From: Actinomycetes bacterium
GTDB lineage: Bacteria; Actinomycetota; Acidimicrobiia; Acidimicrobiales; RAAP-2
NCBI GenBank assembly: GCA_021807965.1
Contig: JAKBCI010000045.1
Coordinates: forward strand, 1 to 9,027
Reading direction: 5' to 3'
Length of the DNA: 9,027 nucleotides
Shown here: piece after piece, positions 1 through 7,945 of the stretch
Numbering within the stretch: the stretch's first letter is position 1
Layout of the letters: each line of letters begins with the position of its first letter
Notes under the pieces: model-generated
What the model was told of the DNA's origin: nothing
Databases searched by the model: none
What the model saw: the letters and a program-made list of their open reading frames with translations, nothing else
Made by a program: the position numbers and the translations under genes

Positions 1-864
<864 letters not shown>

Positions 865-2094
865 TCAGGGCCGGTCCGCGCGGCGAATTCGTTCGATGCG
901 CTCGCTCACGTGGTTGGCGTCGACGCCGCGGTCGTCGAGCAGCAGCGCTCGGTCGGCGGCTGCTTCGGCTTCGGCCGAGGCGTCGCGAGCGGCGAGACGG
1001 GCGGCGACTCCCTGGGCCGCGATTTTCTGGGCCTCGTCGACGAGGGCGTTGACCATCTCATCCTCGGGCACCACCCGAACAATTTGGCCCTGGATGAACA
1101 GGTGCCCGCGATGCTTGCCCGCCGCGATACCGAGGTCGGCGTGGCGCGCTTCGCCCGGACCGTTCACCACGCAGCCCATCACGGCGACTTGGATCGGCAG
1201 GTCGAGAGCGCTAAGCGCTGCCTGGGCCTCGTTCGCGACGCGAATGACGTCGACTTCGGCCCGTCCGCAGCTGGGGCACGCGATCAGGTCGAGCCCCCGG
1301 CGCTCGCGTAGACCCAGCGCCTCGAGCAAGTGGCGACCGGCTCGGGCCTCTTCAACGGGTTCCGCGGTGAGCGAGTAGCGCAACGTGTCACCGATGCCTT
1401 CGGCGAGCAGCGTCGCGATCCCGGCCGTACCCTTGATTAGCCCGCCGGGCAGCGGGCCGGCCTCAGTGACGCCGAGGTGCAGGGGGTAGTCGAACGTCGC
1501 CGACGCGAGGCGGTACGCCGCGATCATGGTCGCCACCGACGAGGCCTTCACGGAAATCTTGACGTCGTGGAAATCCACTTCATCGAAGTACGCCAGTTCG
1601 AGTCGCGCCGACTCGACGAGCGCCTCGGGCGTTGCGCCACCGAAGCGCTCGTAGATCTCGGGGTGCAGACTGCCGGCGTTCACCCCAATGCGAATGGGCA
1701 CGCCACGATCGCGAGCTTCGCTGGCCACGAGTTTGATCTCTTCAGGCTTGCGTAGGTTGCCCGGGTTGAGCCGCAGCCCGTGCACGCCTGCTTCCAGCGC
1801 GGCGAGCGCCATCTCCACGTGGAAGTGAATGTCGGCGATGATCGGTACCGGCGAACGCGGGACGATCTGGGCCAGACCCTCCGCGGCCGCGCGCTCGTTG
1901 CACGTGCACCGCACGATGTCAGCCCCAGCGCCAGCGAGCGCGTAGATCTGTTGGAGCGTGCCCTCGACGTCAGCGGTCTTGGTCGTGGTCATCGATTGGA
2001 CCGAAATCGGCGCACCGCCCCCGACCTTGACAGTGCCAACCGTGATTTGGCGCGTGGAGCGACGTGGGGCAAGCGGGCTCGCGGTTACGTCCAT
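865..2094 (-). CDS. ispG: 4-hydroxy-3-methylbut-2-enyl diphosphate synthase (IspG/GcpE)
   Basis: Iron-sulfur enzyme of the MEP isoprenoid pathway. It converts 2-C-methyl-D-erythritol 2,4-cyclodiphosphate to HMBPP in the cytosol. The 409-residue product has an N-terminal TIM-barrel part (about 14-265) with GGGAPISVQSMTTTKT (25-40), DIVRCTCNE (59-67), IIADIHFH (85-92) and GLRLNPGN (106-113). A C-terminal ferredoxin-like part carries CPSCGR (273-278) and MGCVVNGPGEAR (306-317). The expected [4Fe-4S] ligands are Cys273, Cys276, Cys308 and Glu315, so the active site looks complete. The protein is longer than the common 370-390 residues because of an Ala/Arg/Asp-rich tail after about residue 362. 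The start is ATG; the ribosome binding site is weak, and no other start lies upstream in frame before the rseP stop. It lies 37 bases after rseP, and the second MEP gene of the cluster, dxr, is just upstream of rseP. Confidence 0.97.
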   Translation of the reverse strand: MDVTASPLAPRRSTRQITVGTVKVGGGAPISVQSMTTTKTADVEGTLQQIYALAGAGADIVRCTCNERAAAEGLAQIVPRSPVPIIADIHFHVEMALAALEAGVHGLRLNPGNLRKPEEIKLVASEARDRGVPIRIGVNAGSLHPEIYERFGGATPEALVESARLELAYFDEVDFHDVKISVKASSVATMIAAYRLASATFDYPLHLGVTEAGPLPGGLIKGTAGIATLLAEGIGDTLRYSLTAEPVEEARAGRHLLEALGLRERRGLDLIACPSCGRAEVDVIRVANEAQAALSALDLPIQVAVMGCVVNGPGEARHADLGIAAGKHRGHLFIQGQIVRVVPEDEMVNALVDEAQKIAAQGVAARLAARDASAEAEAAADRALLLDDRGVDANHVSERIERIRRADRP

Positions 2095-2131
2095 AGACCC
2101 ATTCTGCCTGCTTCGCGCGACAACGCGACGG

Positions 2132-3382
2132 CTACTGGAACGGATTGGCCACGGGGTGGACGATATCGAGGTATAGCGTGCTCGCGAACAGGACGAGCAA
2201 CAGGGTCGCGAAGGCGTAGACGATCGGCGTCAACCGGTTAACGTCAGCGTGGTACGGGCGTCCTCGTCGGCTGCGCAACCGCTCGTACGTGGCCACCAGC
2301 ACGTATCCCCCATCGAGCGGGAGCATCGGCACCATGTTCAAGAGTCCCACGAAGACGTTGACAATCATGAGAATCTCGAGCAGCACGCCGACGCCGAGTT
2401 GGGTGCTCTGGACGGCGACCCGTACAACCCCGACAATCGACTGAGGCCGATTGAGCTGCGCGGTGGGATTCGACGCCGCGGCCGAATTGGTCACCTGATG
2501 GAACAGGCTCGCGAACTCACCGGGCGAGAAGACGTGCACGATACCCTTGGCCGCTAGGCCAATGGTCTGGCCGACCTTGGCGAACGACGACGGAATCGCG
2601 CCGAACCACGACTCGTGGACGACCTGGTCCTGCAACGACACGCCCAAGTACCCCACGGGACTCGCTCCCGCGGCCAATTTCTGACCGCCAACTCGCAAGT
2701 CCCGTCCATCGACTGGTGTCGCGTACAACGTGAGGTCGCGTCCGTGGCGTTCCACCACGATTTTTAATCGACGCCCCGTGTGATCGTGCACCAGGTTCAC
2801 GAGCACGGTGGCGTCGGTAATGGCGCGCCCGTCAATGGAAACGATGCGGTCACCGACGCGAAGTCCGGCTCGCTGCGCCGCGTTCTCTCGATAGCCATCC
2901 CAGTGCGTGAAGCTAGCAATCCCGATGTGACTAGCCGAGGGTAGTCCAACGAAGGTCAGTGACGCCCACGCCAAGGCGAGCGCCATCAGCATGTGCATAA
3001 GCGAACCCGCCGACGCAAAGAGCACCTTGCGCGGATACGACGCCGCCCGATACGTTCGACGTTCGAGCTCGGCGTCCAGCGGCTCGCCCCACGTCATGCC
3101 GGGCACCTTCACGTAGCCGCCCAGCGGCAACAGGCGCAACCCGTATCGCGTCTCGCCAACCGTGGTAGCCCACACGACCGGGCCAAAGCCTACGAAGAAG
3201 TCGGTCACGAGCAGACCCGCCCGCTTTGCCGTGATGAAGTGACCAAATTCGTGGCCAATCACCATGGCGATAATCGCAAAGATCACAACGGGCAACGCCC
3301 AGCCGCCCCAGATCGTCAACAGCGTGACGACGGCGGCGAGGCCGGCGACGAAACGCAGGACCGACCAACGCGATGCGCTCAC
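2132..3382 (-). CDS. rseP: Site-2 intramembrane zinc metalloprotease, RseP/Rip1 family (M50B)
   Basis: Membrane protease that cuts transmembrane segments of substrates such as anti-sigma factors during regulated intramembrane proteolysis. The 416-residue product shows the zinc site HEFGH (44-48) in an N-terminal membrane segment, the membrane-associated LPLGGYVKVPG stretch (85-95), and a second hydrophobic segment (about 122-146). A PDZ domain follows (about 150-225, with RAGLRVGDRIVSIDGRAI at 171-188). The C-terminal zinc-ligand motif NMVPMLPLDGG (349-359) is present, with Asp357 as the expected third ligand, and a last membrane helix lies at 387-406. All catalytic residues are present. The start is GTG, overlapping the dxr stop in GTGA, with GGAG at 3388-3391 five bases upstream. 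The first internal Met (40) would remove the leading membrane segment, so GTG is preferred. No anti-sigma partner is in the window, so its substrate here is unknown. In actinobacteria the orthologue is often called Rip1. Confidence 0.95.
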   Translation of the reverse strand: MSASRWSVLRFVAGLAAVVTLLTIWGGWALPVVIFAIIAMVIGHEFGHFITAKRAGLLVTDFFVGFGPVVWATTVGETRYGLRLLPLGGYVKVPGMTWGEPLDAELERRTYRAASYPRKVLFASAGSLMHMLMALALAWASLTFVGLPSASHIGIASFTHWDGYRENAAQRAGLRVGDRIVSIDGRAITDATVLVNLVHDHTGRRLKIVVERHGRDLTLYATPVDGRDLRVGGQKLAAGASPVGYLGVSLQDQVVHESWFGAIPSSFAKVGQTIGLAAKGIVHVFSPGEFASLFHQVTNSAAASNPTAQLNRPQSIVGVVRVAVQSTQLGVGVLLEILMIVNVFVGLLNMVPMLPLDGGYVLVATYERLRSRRGRPYHADVNRLTPIVYAFATLLLVLFASTLYLDIVHPVANPFQ

Positions 3383-4548
3383 GCGAGCTCCGCAATCGTC
3401 GAGCGAGCACGCCGGCGCGCCACTTCGTCGTGCGAAACCAGGTCGTTGAGCGTCTCCAGCGGCGCGCCATCAAAACCGTCCATCACCGTAGCCACAACGG
3501 GCACGATATCGGCCCATCGAATCTCGCCGTGCAGGCACGACGCCACCGCCACCTCATTGGCCGCCGAAAGCCACGCCGGTGCCGCGCCACCACGTCGCGC
3601 CGCCGCGTAGGCGAGTGGAATCGCCGCGAAGGCGTCGAGATCCGGCGGTTCAAAGCTCAACGAGAGGTCTGACGTAAAGTCGAGGGCGCCCCAGCCGTGG
3701 TCCAGGCGAACCGGCCGTCCGAGGCAGTACGCGATTGGCAGGCGCATGTCGGGTTGGGACATCTGGGCAATGACGGAGCCGTCGACGTACTCGACCATCG
3801 AGTGCACGATGGATTGAGGGTGCACCACCACTTCGATCCGCTCTGCTTCAATGCCAAAGAGTGCCGAGGCTTCGAGAACCTCGAGCCCCTTGTTCATCAA
3901 CGTTGACGAATCAATGGTGATCTTTGGCCCCATCGACCAGGTGGGGTGGCGGAGCGCCTCGCGGATCGTCACCGTGGCCAAGCGTTCCTTGGACCAACCG
4001 CGAAAAGGTCCGCCCGACGCCGTGAGGAGCAGCCGTCGGACGTCGGGGTGGCCAGGCGTAGATGACGAATCGGCGAGGCATTGATAGATCGCGCAGTGCT
4101 CGGAATCAACCGGCAACACCTGTGCCCCGGGGGTCGCGCGCACTCGCTGCACCAGCGGTGCGGCAGCGATGAATGACTCCTTGTTGGCCAGCGCCAGTAC
4201 GCGTCCCGCGCCTAGCGCGGCCATCGTCACCGGCAAGCCGGCAAACCCCACGACGGCGTTGACCACGAGGTCGGCGTCGCTGGCGAGCTCGGCTAAGCCG
4301 TCAGCGCCGATGACAACCTCCACGTGGCTCCCGAGCAGCTCACGGGCGGCGACAAAGTCCTCGGGCCGTGCCACGCCGACGCGATGAACGCCGAACTCCG
4401 CCGCAATCTCGGCAAGCTCGGCGACCCGAGTCCCCGCAGCAATCGAGACGAGTTCGAAGGCGTCGGGCTCGCGACGAAGCACGTCGAGTGTTTGAAGCCC
4501 GATCGACCCCGTAGCGCCCAAGAGCGCCACCCTTCGACGCGCGGACAC
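3379..4548 (-). CDS. dxr: 1-deoxy-D-xylulose 5-phosphate reductoisomerase
   Basis: First committed enzyme of the MEP isoprenoid pathway. It rearranges and reduces DXP to 2-C-methyl-D-erythritol 4-phosphate using NADPH and a divalent metal. The 389-residue product has normal family length. The Rossmann motif GATGSIG is at 11-17, NKES at 122-125, metal ligands Asp148 and Glu150 sit in PVDSEH, SGGPF is at 178-182, HPTWSMGPKITIDSSTLMNK is at 201-220, Glu223 is the third metal ligand, and HPQSIVHSMVEY is at 243-254. SQPDMRLPIAY (264-274) and the C-terminal helical domain complete the fold. The start is GTG, 4 bases after the cdsA stop. There is no strong ribosome binding site, so translation probably depends on coupling to cdsA. 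The stop overlaps the rseP start. The product is the known target of fosmidomycin in other bacteria, and I see no active-site change here. Confidence 0.97.
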   Translation of the reverse strand: MSARRRVALLGATGSIGLQTLDVLRREPDAFELVSIAAGTRVAELAEIAAEFGVHRVGVARPEDFVAARELLGSHVEVVIGADGLAELASDADLVVNAVVGFAGLPVTMAALGAGRVLALANKESFIAAAPLVQRVRATPGAQVLPVDSEHCAIYQCLADSSSTPGHPDVRRLLLTASGGPFRGWSKERLATVTIREALRHPTWSMGPKITIDSSTLMNKGLEVLEASALFGIEAERIEVVVHPQSIVHSMVEYVDGSVIAQMSQPDMRLPIAYCLGRPVRLDHGWGALDFTSDLSLSFEPPDLDAFAAIPLAYAAARRGGAAPAWLSAANEVAVASCLHGEIRWADIVPVVATVMDGFDGAPLETLNDLVSHDEVARRRARSTIAELA

Positions 4549-4552
4549 CGGA

Positions 4553-5845
4553 CTAGCCCAACTTAAGGATGTGCACGAGATAAAACACGGTGGGCAGGGC
4601 GAACAACAGGCCGTCGATCCGGTCCAGCAGGCCGCCGTGGCCGGGCAGCACGCGGCCCAGGTCTTTCACGCCCAACGTGCGCTTCACCATCGACTCGAAC
4701 AGATCGCCCAGTGGCACGACGACCGAGAGCGCCACGGCGACCTCGAAGGCCGACTTCAGCGACCACGGACTGATCCGCGGCAACAGCAACACCGCGACGA
4801 CCAGCGTGACCAGCGTGCCACCGATCAGGCCCTCGATCGTCTTGTTGGGTGACAACACGCGGTTGAGCGGACGGCGACCGAGCCAGCGACCGATGAAGAG
4901 CGCACCCGAATCGTTGGCGACGGTTAGCGCTACTGCGCCAAACAGGAACGCCAATCCGTGCCGATCGATCGAGTAGCGCGGCGCGATGAGCAGTAGCGCG
5001 TAGGAGCCGAGTACGCCGATCCACGAGTAGACGAAGAGCGTCGCACCGATGCCGTCGAGCGGGTCAATCGACTGGTGGGCGCTCAAGTACCACACGAAGC
5101 CGAGCACCACCGTGAGCACGGTGACCGCGCCAATTGCGGGCAGGCCCTTGTTGTACGCGCCGACACCCAGGGTCACGACCGCCACGATGCCGAGCACCGT
5201 GGCCGGATGCGCGCCAGCTCGTCGAAAGCCCGCGAACGCCTCGGCCGTCGCGAGACCGAGTGCTACGAGGGCGAGTATCGCGACCGCGACGGCTCCCGCC
5301 AGGAAGGTAACCGACACGAGCGCCGCGAGCAGCACCCCCGTCAGAGTCGCCAGGGAGACATTGCGCGACGTGCTCTGGCGAACGGCTCGCCCGGCCAGTG
5401 GTTGATGCGCGGCTGGACGCCGAGTCCTCGTGCGATGAACGGGTTCGGGCCGTGGCGACTCGTCAAGGATTTCGTCGTCGGCCGGTGCTTCCGGGGCAAC
5501 GACAAACTCCCACGGTCGCGAGACGTCTTCGCGGACTTCGCCAGCCAAGAACGAGGCGTCGAACTGATCCTCGTGCGCCACCCAGTCCGCTTCGCCTTCG
5601 CGCCACGAGGGTGGCGGGACGGCTGACCAGGGATCGTCCAGATTCGCCGCGTCGCGCGCGACCACGATCGGCACCTGGCCGGTCGGCGCCTCCGTCCAGT
5701 GCGGAAGTAGCGACGGCTCTTCCACGGGCTCCGCGACGTCGGCCGCCCGCTCGACGCCCGTAAACGTTACGCGGGGGTCCGTCGAACTAACCGCCGGGAT
5801 CTCACCCGTCGGCTCGTCGAAAAAGGACCCGTCGTCAGACCTCAA
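4553..5845 (-). CDS. cdsA: CDP-diglyceride synthase (phosphatidate cytidylyltransferase) with long N-terminal extension
   Basis: Integral membrane enzyme that makes CDP-diacylglycerol from phosphatidate and CTP, the precursor of membrane phospholipids. The 430-residue product has two parts. Residues 1-160 are hydrophilic, acidic and Trp/Pro-rich, end in a basic stretch (about 138-160), and look disordered. Residues about 163-428 are the polytopic catalytic domain with about eight or nine membrane helices. It carries NDSGALFIGR (311-320), SPNKTIEGLIGG (332-343) and the family signature from Ser385 to Asp411 (KR, KD, PGHGG and DRID). The family is commonly about 270-300 residues, so the extension is the odd part. 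The start is set at TTG, 11 bases inside the 3' end of frr, preceded by AGGAACAGGAAC; this is the first start codon after an in-frame stop at 5888-5890. GTG at codon 41 (5725) is an alternative. No Met codon occurs before the membrane domain. uppS, which often lies between frr and cdsA, is absent. Confidence 0.93.
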   Translation of the reverse strand: MRSDDGSFFDEPTGEIPAVSSTDPRVTFTGVERAADVAEPVEEPSLLPHWTEAPTGQVPIVVARDAANLDDPWSAVPPPSWREGEADWVAHEDQFDASFLAGEVREDVSRPWEFVVAPEAPADDEILDESPRPEPVHRTRTRRPAAHQPLAGRAVRQSTSRNVSLATLTGVLLAALVSVTFLAGAVAVAILALVALGLATAEAFAGFRRAGAHPATVLGIVAVVTLGVGAYNKGLPAIGAVTVLTVVLGFVWYLSAHQSIDPLDGIGATLFVYSWIGVLGSYALLLIAPRYSIDRHGLAFLFGAVALTVANDSGALFIGRWLGRRPLNRVLSPNKTIEGLIGGTLVTLVVAVLLLPRISPWSLKSAFEVAVALSVVVPLGDLFESMVKRTLGVKDLGRVLPGHGGLLDRIDGLLFALPTVFYLVHILKLG

Positions 5846-6404
5846 GGAGTTCCTGTTCCTTGTGCGCCAACAACTCGTCGATTTGGGCTACTTCGTCTTG
5901 CGTCATCTTGTCCAGCACCTTTTCGAGGCGGTCAATCTCGTCCTTGGACAGACCGTGATCCTTTTCGAGCGCTTCGAGCTCTTGGCGTGCGTGTCGTCGA
6001 ACGCCTCGCACGGCCACTCTGCCGTCCTCGGCCTTGGCACGCACCAGCTTTACGAAGCCCTTGCGGCGCTCTTCGGTCAACGTGGGAAAGAGAAGGCGAA
6101 TGACGTGTCCGTCGTTGGACGGGCTGAGTCCGAGGTCAGCGTTGGCGATCGCCTTTTCAATCGCCCCCATCGCCCCCTTGTCAAAGGGTGACACCACGAG
6201 CAAGCGCGGCTCGGGTACTGAGAAGTTCGCCAACGCCTTGAGCGGCGTCTCCGTACCGTAATAGTCGACGAGCACGTGCTCGATCAGTGCCGACGAGGCC
6301 CGTCCGGTTCGCACCGTGGCGAACTCGCTCTTGACGTGCTCGATCGCTCGAGCCATCTTGTCGCGGGTTTCCTCCATGACCAGGTCAACTAGTTCATCGG
6401 CCAT
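5835..6404 (-). CDS. frr: Ribosome recycling factor
   Basis: Releases the ribosome from mRNA after termination, acting with EF-G. The 189-residue product (counted from ATG at 6404) has the normal length of about 185 residues. It shows the two-domain pattern: a long helical hairpin from the N-terminal helix (1-30, with VRTGRAS at 31-37) and the C-terminal helices (about 115-189), with the small beta domain between them (YYGTETPLKALANFSVPEPR, 48-67). The usually conserved VR-N-(I/V)RRDA segment reads VRGVRRHA (132-139), so Asn and Asp positions are changed, while Arg132 in the E. coli numbering style appears retained. The ATG start shares one base with the pyrH stop (TGATG). GTG one codon upstream (6407) is also possible and would add one residue. 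No strong ribosome binding site is seen, which fits coupling to pyrH. Confidence 0.96.
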   Translation of the reverse strand: MADELVDLVMEETRDKMARAIEHVKSEFATVRTGRASSALIEHVLVDYYGTETPLKALANFSVPEPRLLVVSPFDKGAMGAIEKAIANADLGLSPSNDGHVIRLLFPTLTEERRKGFVKLVRAKAEDGRVAVRGVRRHARQELEALEKDHGLSKDEIDRLEKVLDKMTQDEVAQIDELLAHKEQELLEV

Positions 6405-7114
6405 CACTTCACCAGCGTACCGACGGCGTGTCCCGCGAGTGCGCGACTCAAATTTCCCGACGCCATCAAGTCAAACACGCGAATGGGCAGTTGATTGTCC
6501 TTACAGAACGTGATGGCGGTCATGTCCATGACGCGAAGATTCCGAGCGATGACCTCGTCAAAGGAGATCTCGTCGAAGCGAAGGGCGTTCGGATTCAGGT
6601 GCGGATCTTCGCTGTAGACGCCGTCAACGCCGCCGTGGGTTCCCTTGAGCACGACTTCGGCCTCTATTTCCGCCGCTCGCTGCGCCGCCGGGGTATCGGT
6701 CGTGAAGTAGGGATTGCCCATGCCGGCTGCGAAGATGACGACGCGACCCTTCTCCAGATGTCGAACGGCCCGGCGTCGAATGTACGGTTCAGCAACCTGG
6801 TCCATGCCGATCGCCGACATGACGCGGGTGGCGCGTCCGTGGCTCTCAATGGCGTCCTGCAGGGCCAACGCATTGATCACGGTGCCAAGCATGCCCATCA
6901 AGTCAGAGTTGGCGCGATTCATGCCGGCCATCGCCCCAGTAGCGCCGCGCCAGATGTTGCCTCCGCCCACCACCACGGCGAGTTCGAGCCCGCCCGCCTC
7001 CATCCCTCGCGCAATCTCACGAGCGAGAAAGTCTACGGTCGACGCATCAATCGTCTCATCGCTCGCCGCCGAGGCCAGGGCCTCGCCCGACAGCTTCAAG
7101 ACGACTCGGCGCAC
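6404..7114 (-). CDS. pyrH: UMP kinase (uridylate kinase)
   Basis: Bacterial hexameric UMP kinase of the amino-acid-kinase family. It phosphorylates UMP to UDP in pyrimidine nucleotide synthesis. The 236-residue product has family-typical length. LKLSGEAL (6-13) contains the catalytic lysine region, VVVGGGNIWRG (47-57) is the glycine-rich loop, MNRANSDLMGMLGTVINALAL (65-85) matches the UMP and allosteric region, and GMGNPYFTTDTPA (131-143) and VDGVYSEDP (163-171) match the nucleotide-binding segments. All expected motifs are present. The start is GTG, 2 bases after the tsf stop, with GGAGG at 7121-7125 inside the end of tsf, spaced 6 bases from the start. The frr start overlaps its stop codon. 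The position tsf-pyrH-frr is the widely conserved one. Confidence 0.97.
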   Translation of the reverse strand: MRRVVLKLSGEALASAASDETIDASTVDFLAREIARGMEAGGLELAVVVGGGNIWRGATGAMAGMNRANSDLMGMLGTVINALALQDAIESHGRATRVMSAIGMDQVAEPYIRRRAVRHLEKGRVVIFAAGMGNPYFTTDTPAAQRAAEIEAEVVLKGTHGGVDGVYSEDPHLNPNALRFDEISFDEVIARNLRVMDMTAITFCKDNQLPIRVFDLMASGNLSRALAGHAVGTLVK

Positions 7115-7116
7115 GC

Positions 7117-7908
7117 TCAGCCTCCGACGACCACCTGCGCAAACGCCGTGACTGCGGCGCCGTGCAGATACTGCTCGATGGTCTGCTTCTCATCTTTCAC
7201 GTACGCCTGTTCTAGCAGCACCCGCTCCTTGAACCAACCGTTCAGTCGGCCTTCGATGATCTTGGGCAGGGCGGCTTCCGGCTTACCTTCGTTGCGCGAA
7301 ATCTCTTCCACGGTCGCCCGTTCGGCGTCAACTTCGCTGGTTGGCACGTCCTCGCGAGCCAAATATTGCGGCTTGGCGAACGCAATGTGCACAGCGATTT
7401 CGTGCGCTACCTCGTCGGAAGCGCCCCGAACGACGACCGCCACGGCGTTCACGCCGCGCCCCGCTTGCGCGTGCAGATAGGTCTCAACGACCTCGTCCTC
7501 CCGGGCCACCAGGCGTACCACGCGGCCGATCGAGATGTTCTCCTTCAGCGTCGTCAACAACGTTTCGAGGCGGGGGCGAAACTGTTCGGTCGCCGATTCG
7601 CCCTCGGCCGCGACGCGAGCCGCCATCTCGTCGGCGAGGGACACGAACTCATCAGATTTTGCGACGAAGTCCGTTTCACAGCGCAGCTCAACGATCGCCG
7701 CGGCGCGTCCGTCGCGAACGACAGCCACGGCACCCTCTCCGGCCACTCGCGCGGATCGTTTAGCGGCCGACGCGAGACCTTGCACGCGCAGCCATTGGGT
7801 CGCCGCGACCATGTCACCGTCATTGGCTTCGAGCGCGTGCTTCGCGTCCATCATGCCGACCCCGGTGAGTTGGCGCAGTGCTTGGACGTCTTTCGCGGTG
7901 ATTGCCAC
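7117..7908 (-). CDS. tsf: Translation elongation factor Ts
   Basis: Guanine nucleotide exchange factor that regenerates EF-Tu-GTP. The 263-residue product starts with the UBA-like N-terminal domain (VAITAKDVQALRQLTGVGMM at 1-20, DAKHALEANDGD at 21-32). It contains the EF-Tu contact motif CETDFVAKSDEF (77-88) and continues through the dimerisation/core domain to a C-terminal YVKDEKQTIEQYL stretch (236-248). Length is slightly below the E. coli protein (283) and within the range for the family. The frame is open further upstream to 8010, overlapping rpsB. GTG at 7908 is chosen because it begins exactly at the conserved N-terminus and has AAGGAG at 7917-7922, 8 bases upstream. It lies 37 bases after rpsB, the usual partner. 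Confidence 0.96.
   Translation of the reverse strand: MAITAKDVQALRQLTGVGMMDAKHALEANDGDMVAATQWLRVQGLASAAKRSARVAGEGAVAVVRDGRAAAIVELRCETDFVAKSDEFVSLADEMAARVAAEGESATEQFRPRLETLLTTLKENISIGRVVRLVAREDEVVETYLHAQAGRGVNAVAVVVRGASDEVAHEIAVHIAFAKPQYLAREDVPTSEVDAERATVEEISRNEGKPEAALPKIIEGRLNGWFKERVLLEQAYVKDEKQTIEQYLHGAAVTAFAQVVVGG
7121..7125 (-). promoter_or_regulatory. Ribosome binding site of pyrH inside the end of tsf
   Basis: GGAGG on the minus strand, formed by the last two Gly codons of tsf and spaced 6 bases from the pyrH GTG at 7114. It supports the GTG start. Confidence 0.75.
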
Positions 7909-7916
7909 CTTGGATT

Positions 7917-7922
7917 CTCCTT
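7917..7922 (-). promoter_or_regulatory. Ribosome binding site of tsf
   Basis: AAGGAG on the minus strand, 8 bases before GTG at 7908. It lies in the rpsB-tsf gap and rules against the longer open frame that begins inside rpsB. Confidence 0.85.
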
Positions 7923-7926
7923 TTTC

Positions 7927-7945
7927 GTTGGTCGCGCCGGCCAAC
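7927..7945 (-). repeat. Short inverted repeat between rpsB and tsf
   Basis: GTTGG and CCAAC pair over a 9-base loop directly after the rpsB stop codon, followed by a purine-rich stretch that holds the tsf ribosome binding site. It could slow or partly stop transcription or set an RNA processing point, but the stem is only 5 bp and chance is a real alternative. Confidence 0.25.

Noticed and set aside
2931..3473. Minus-strand frame of 180 codons overlapping rseP and the end of dxr
   Set aside because: A shifted reading of the same strand as rseP and dxr, Arg-rich and without any family features.
2993..3610. Plus-strand frame of 205 codons opposite rseP and dxr
   Set aside because: Antisense shadow with Arg/His-rich composition and no start signals.
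6428..7480. Long plus-strand open frame (350 codons) opposite pyrH and the end of tsf
   Set aside because: It lies antisense to two firmly identified genes, has no recognisable domain, and spans their boundary. Such frames are common opposite GC-rich genes.
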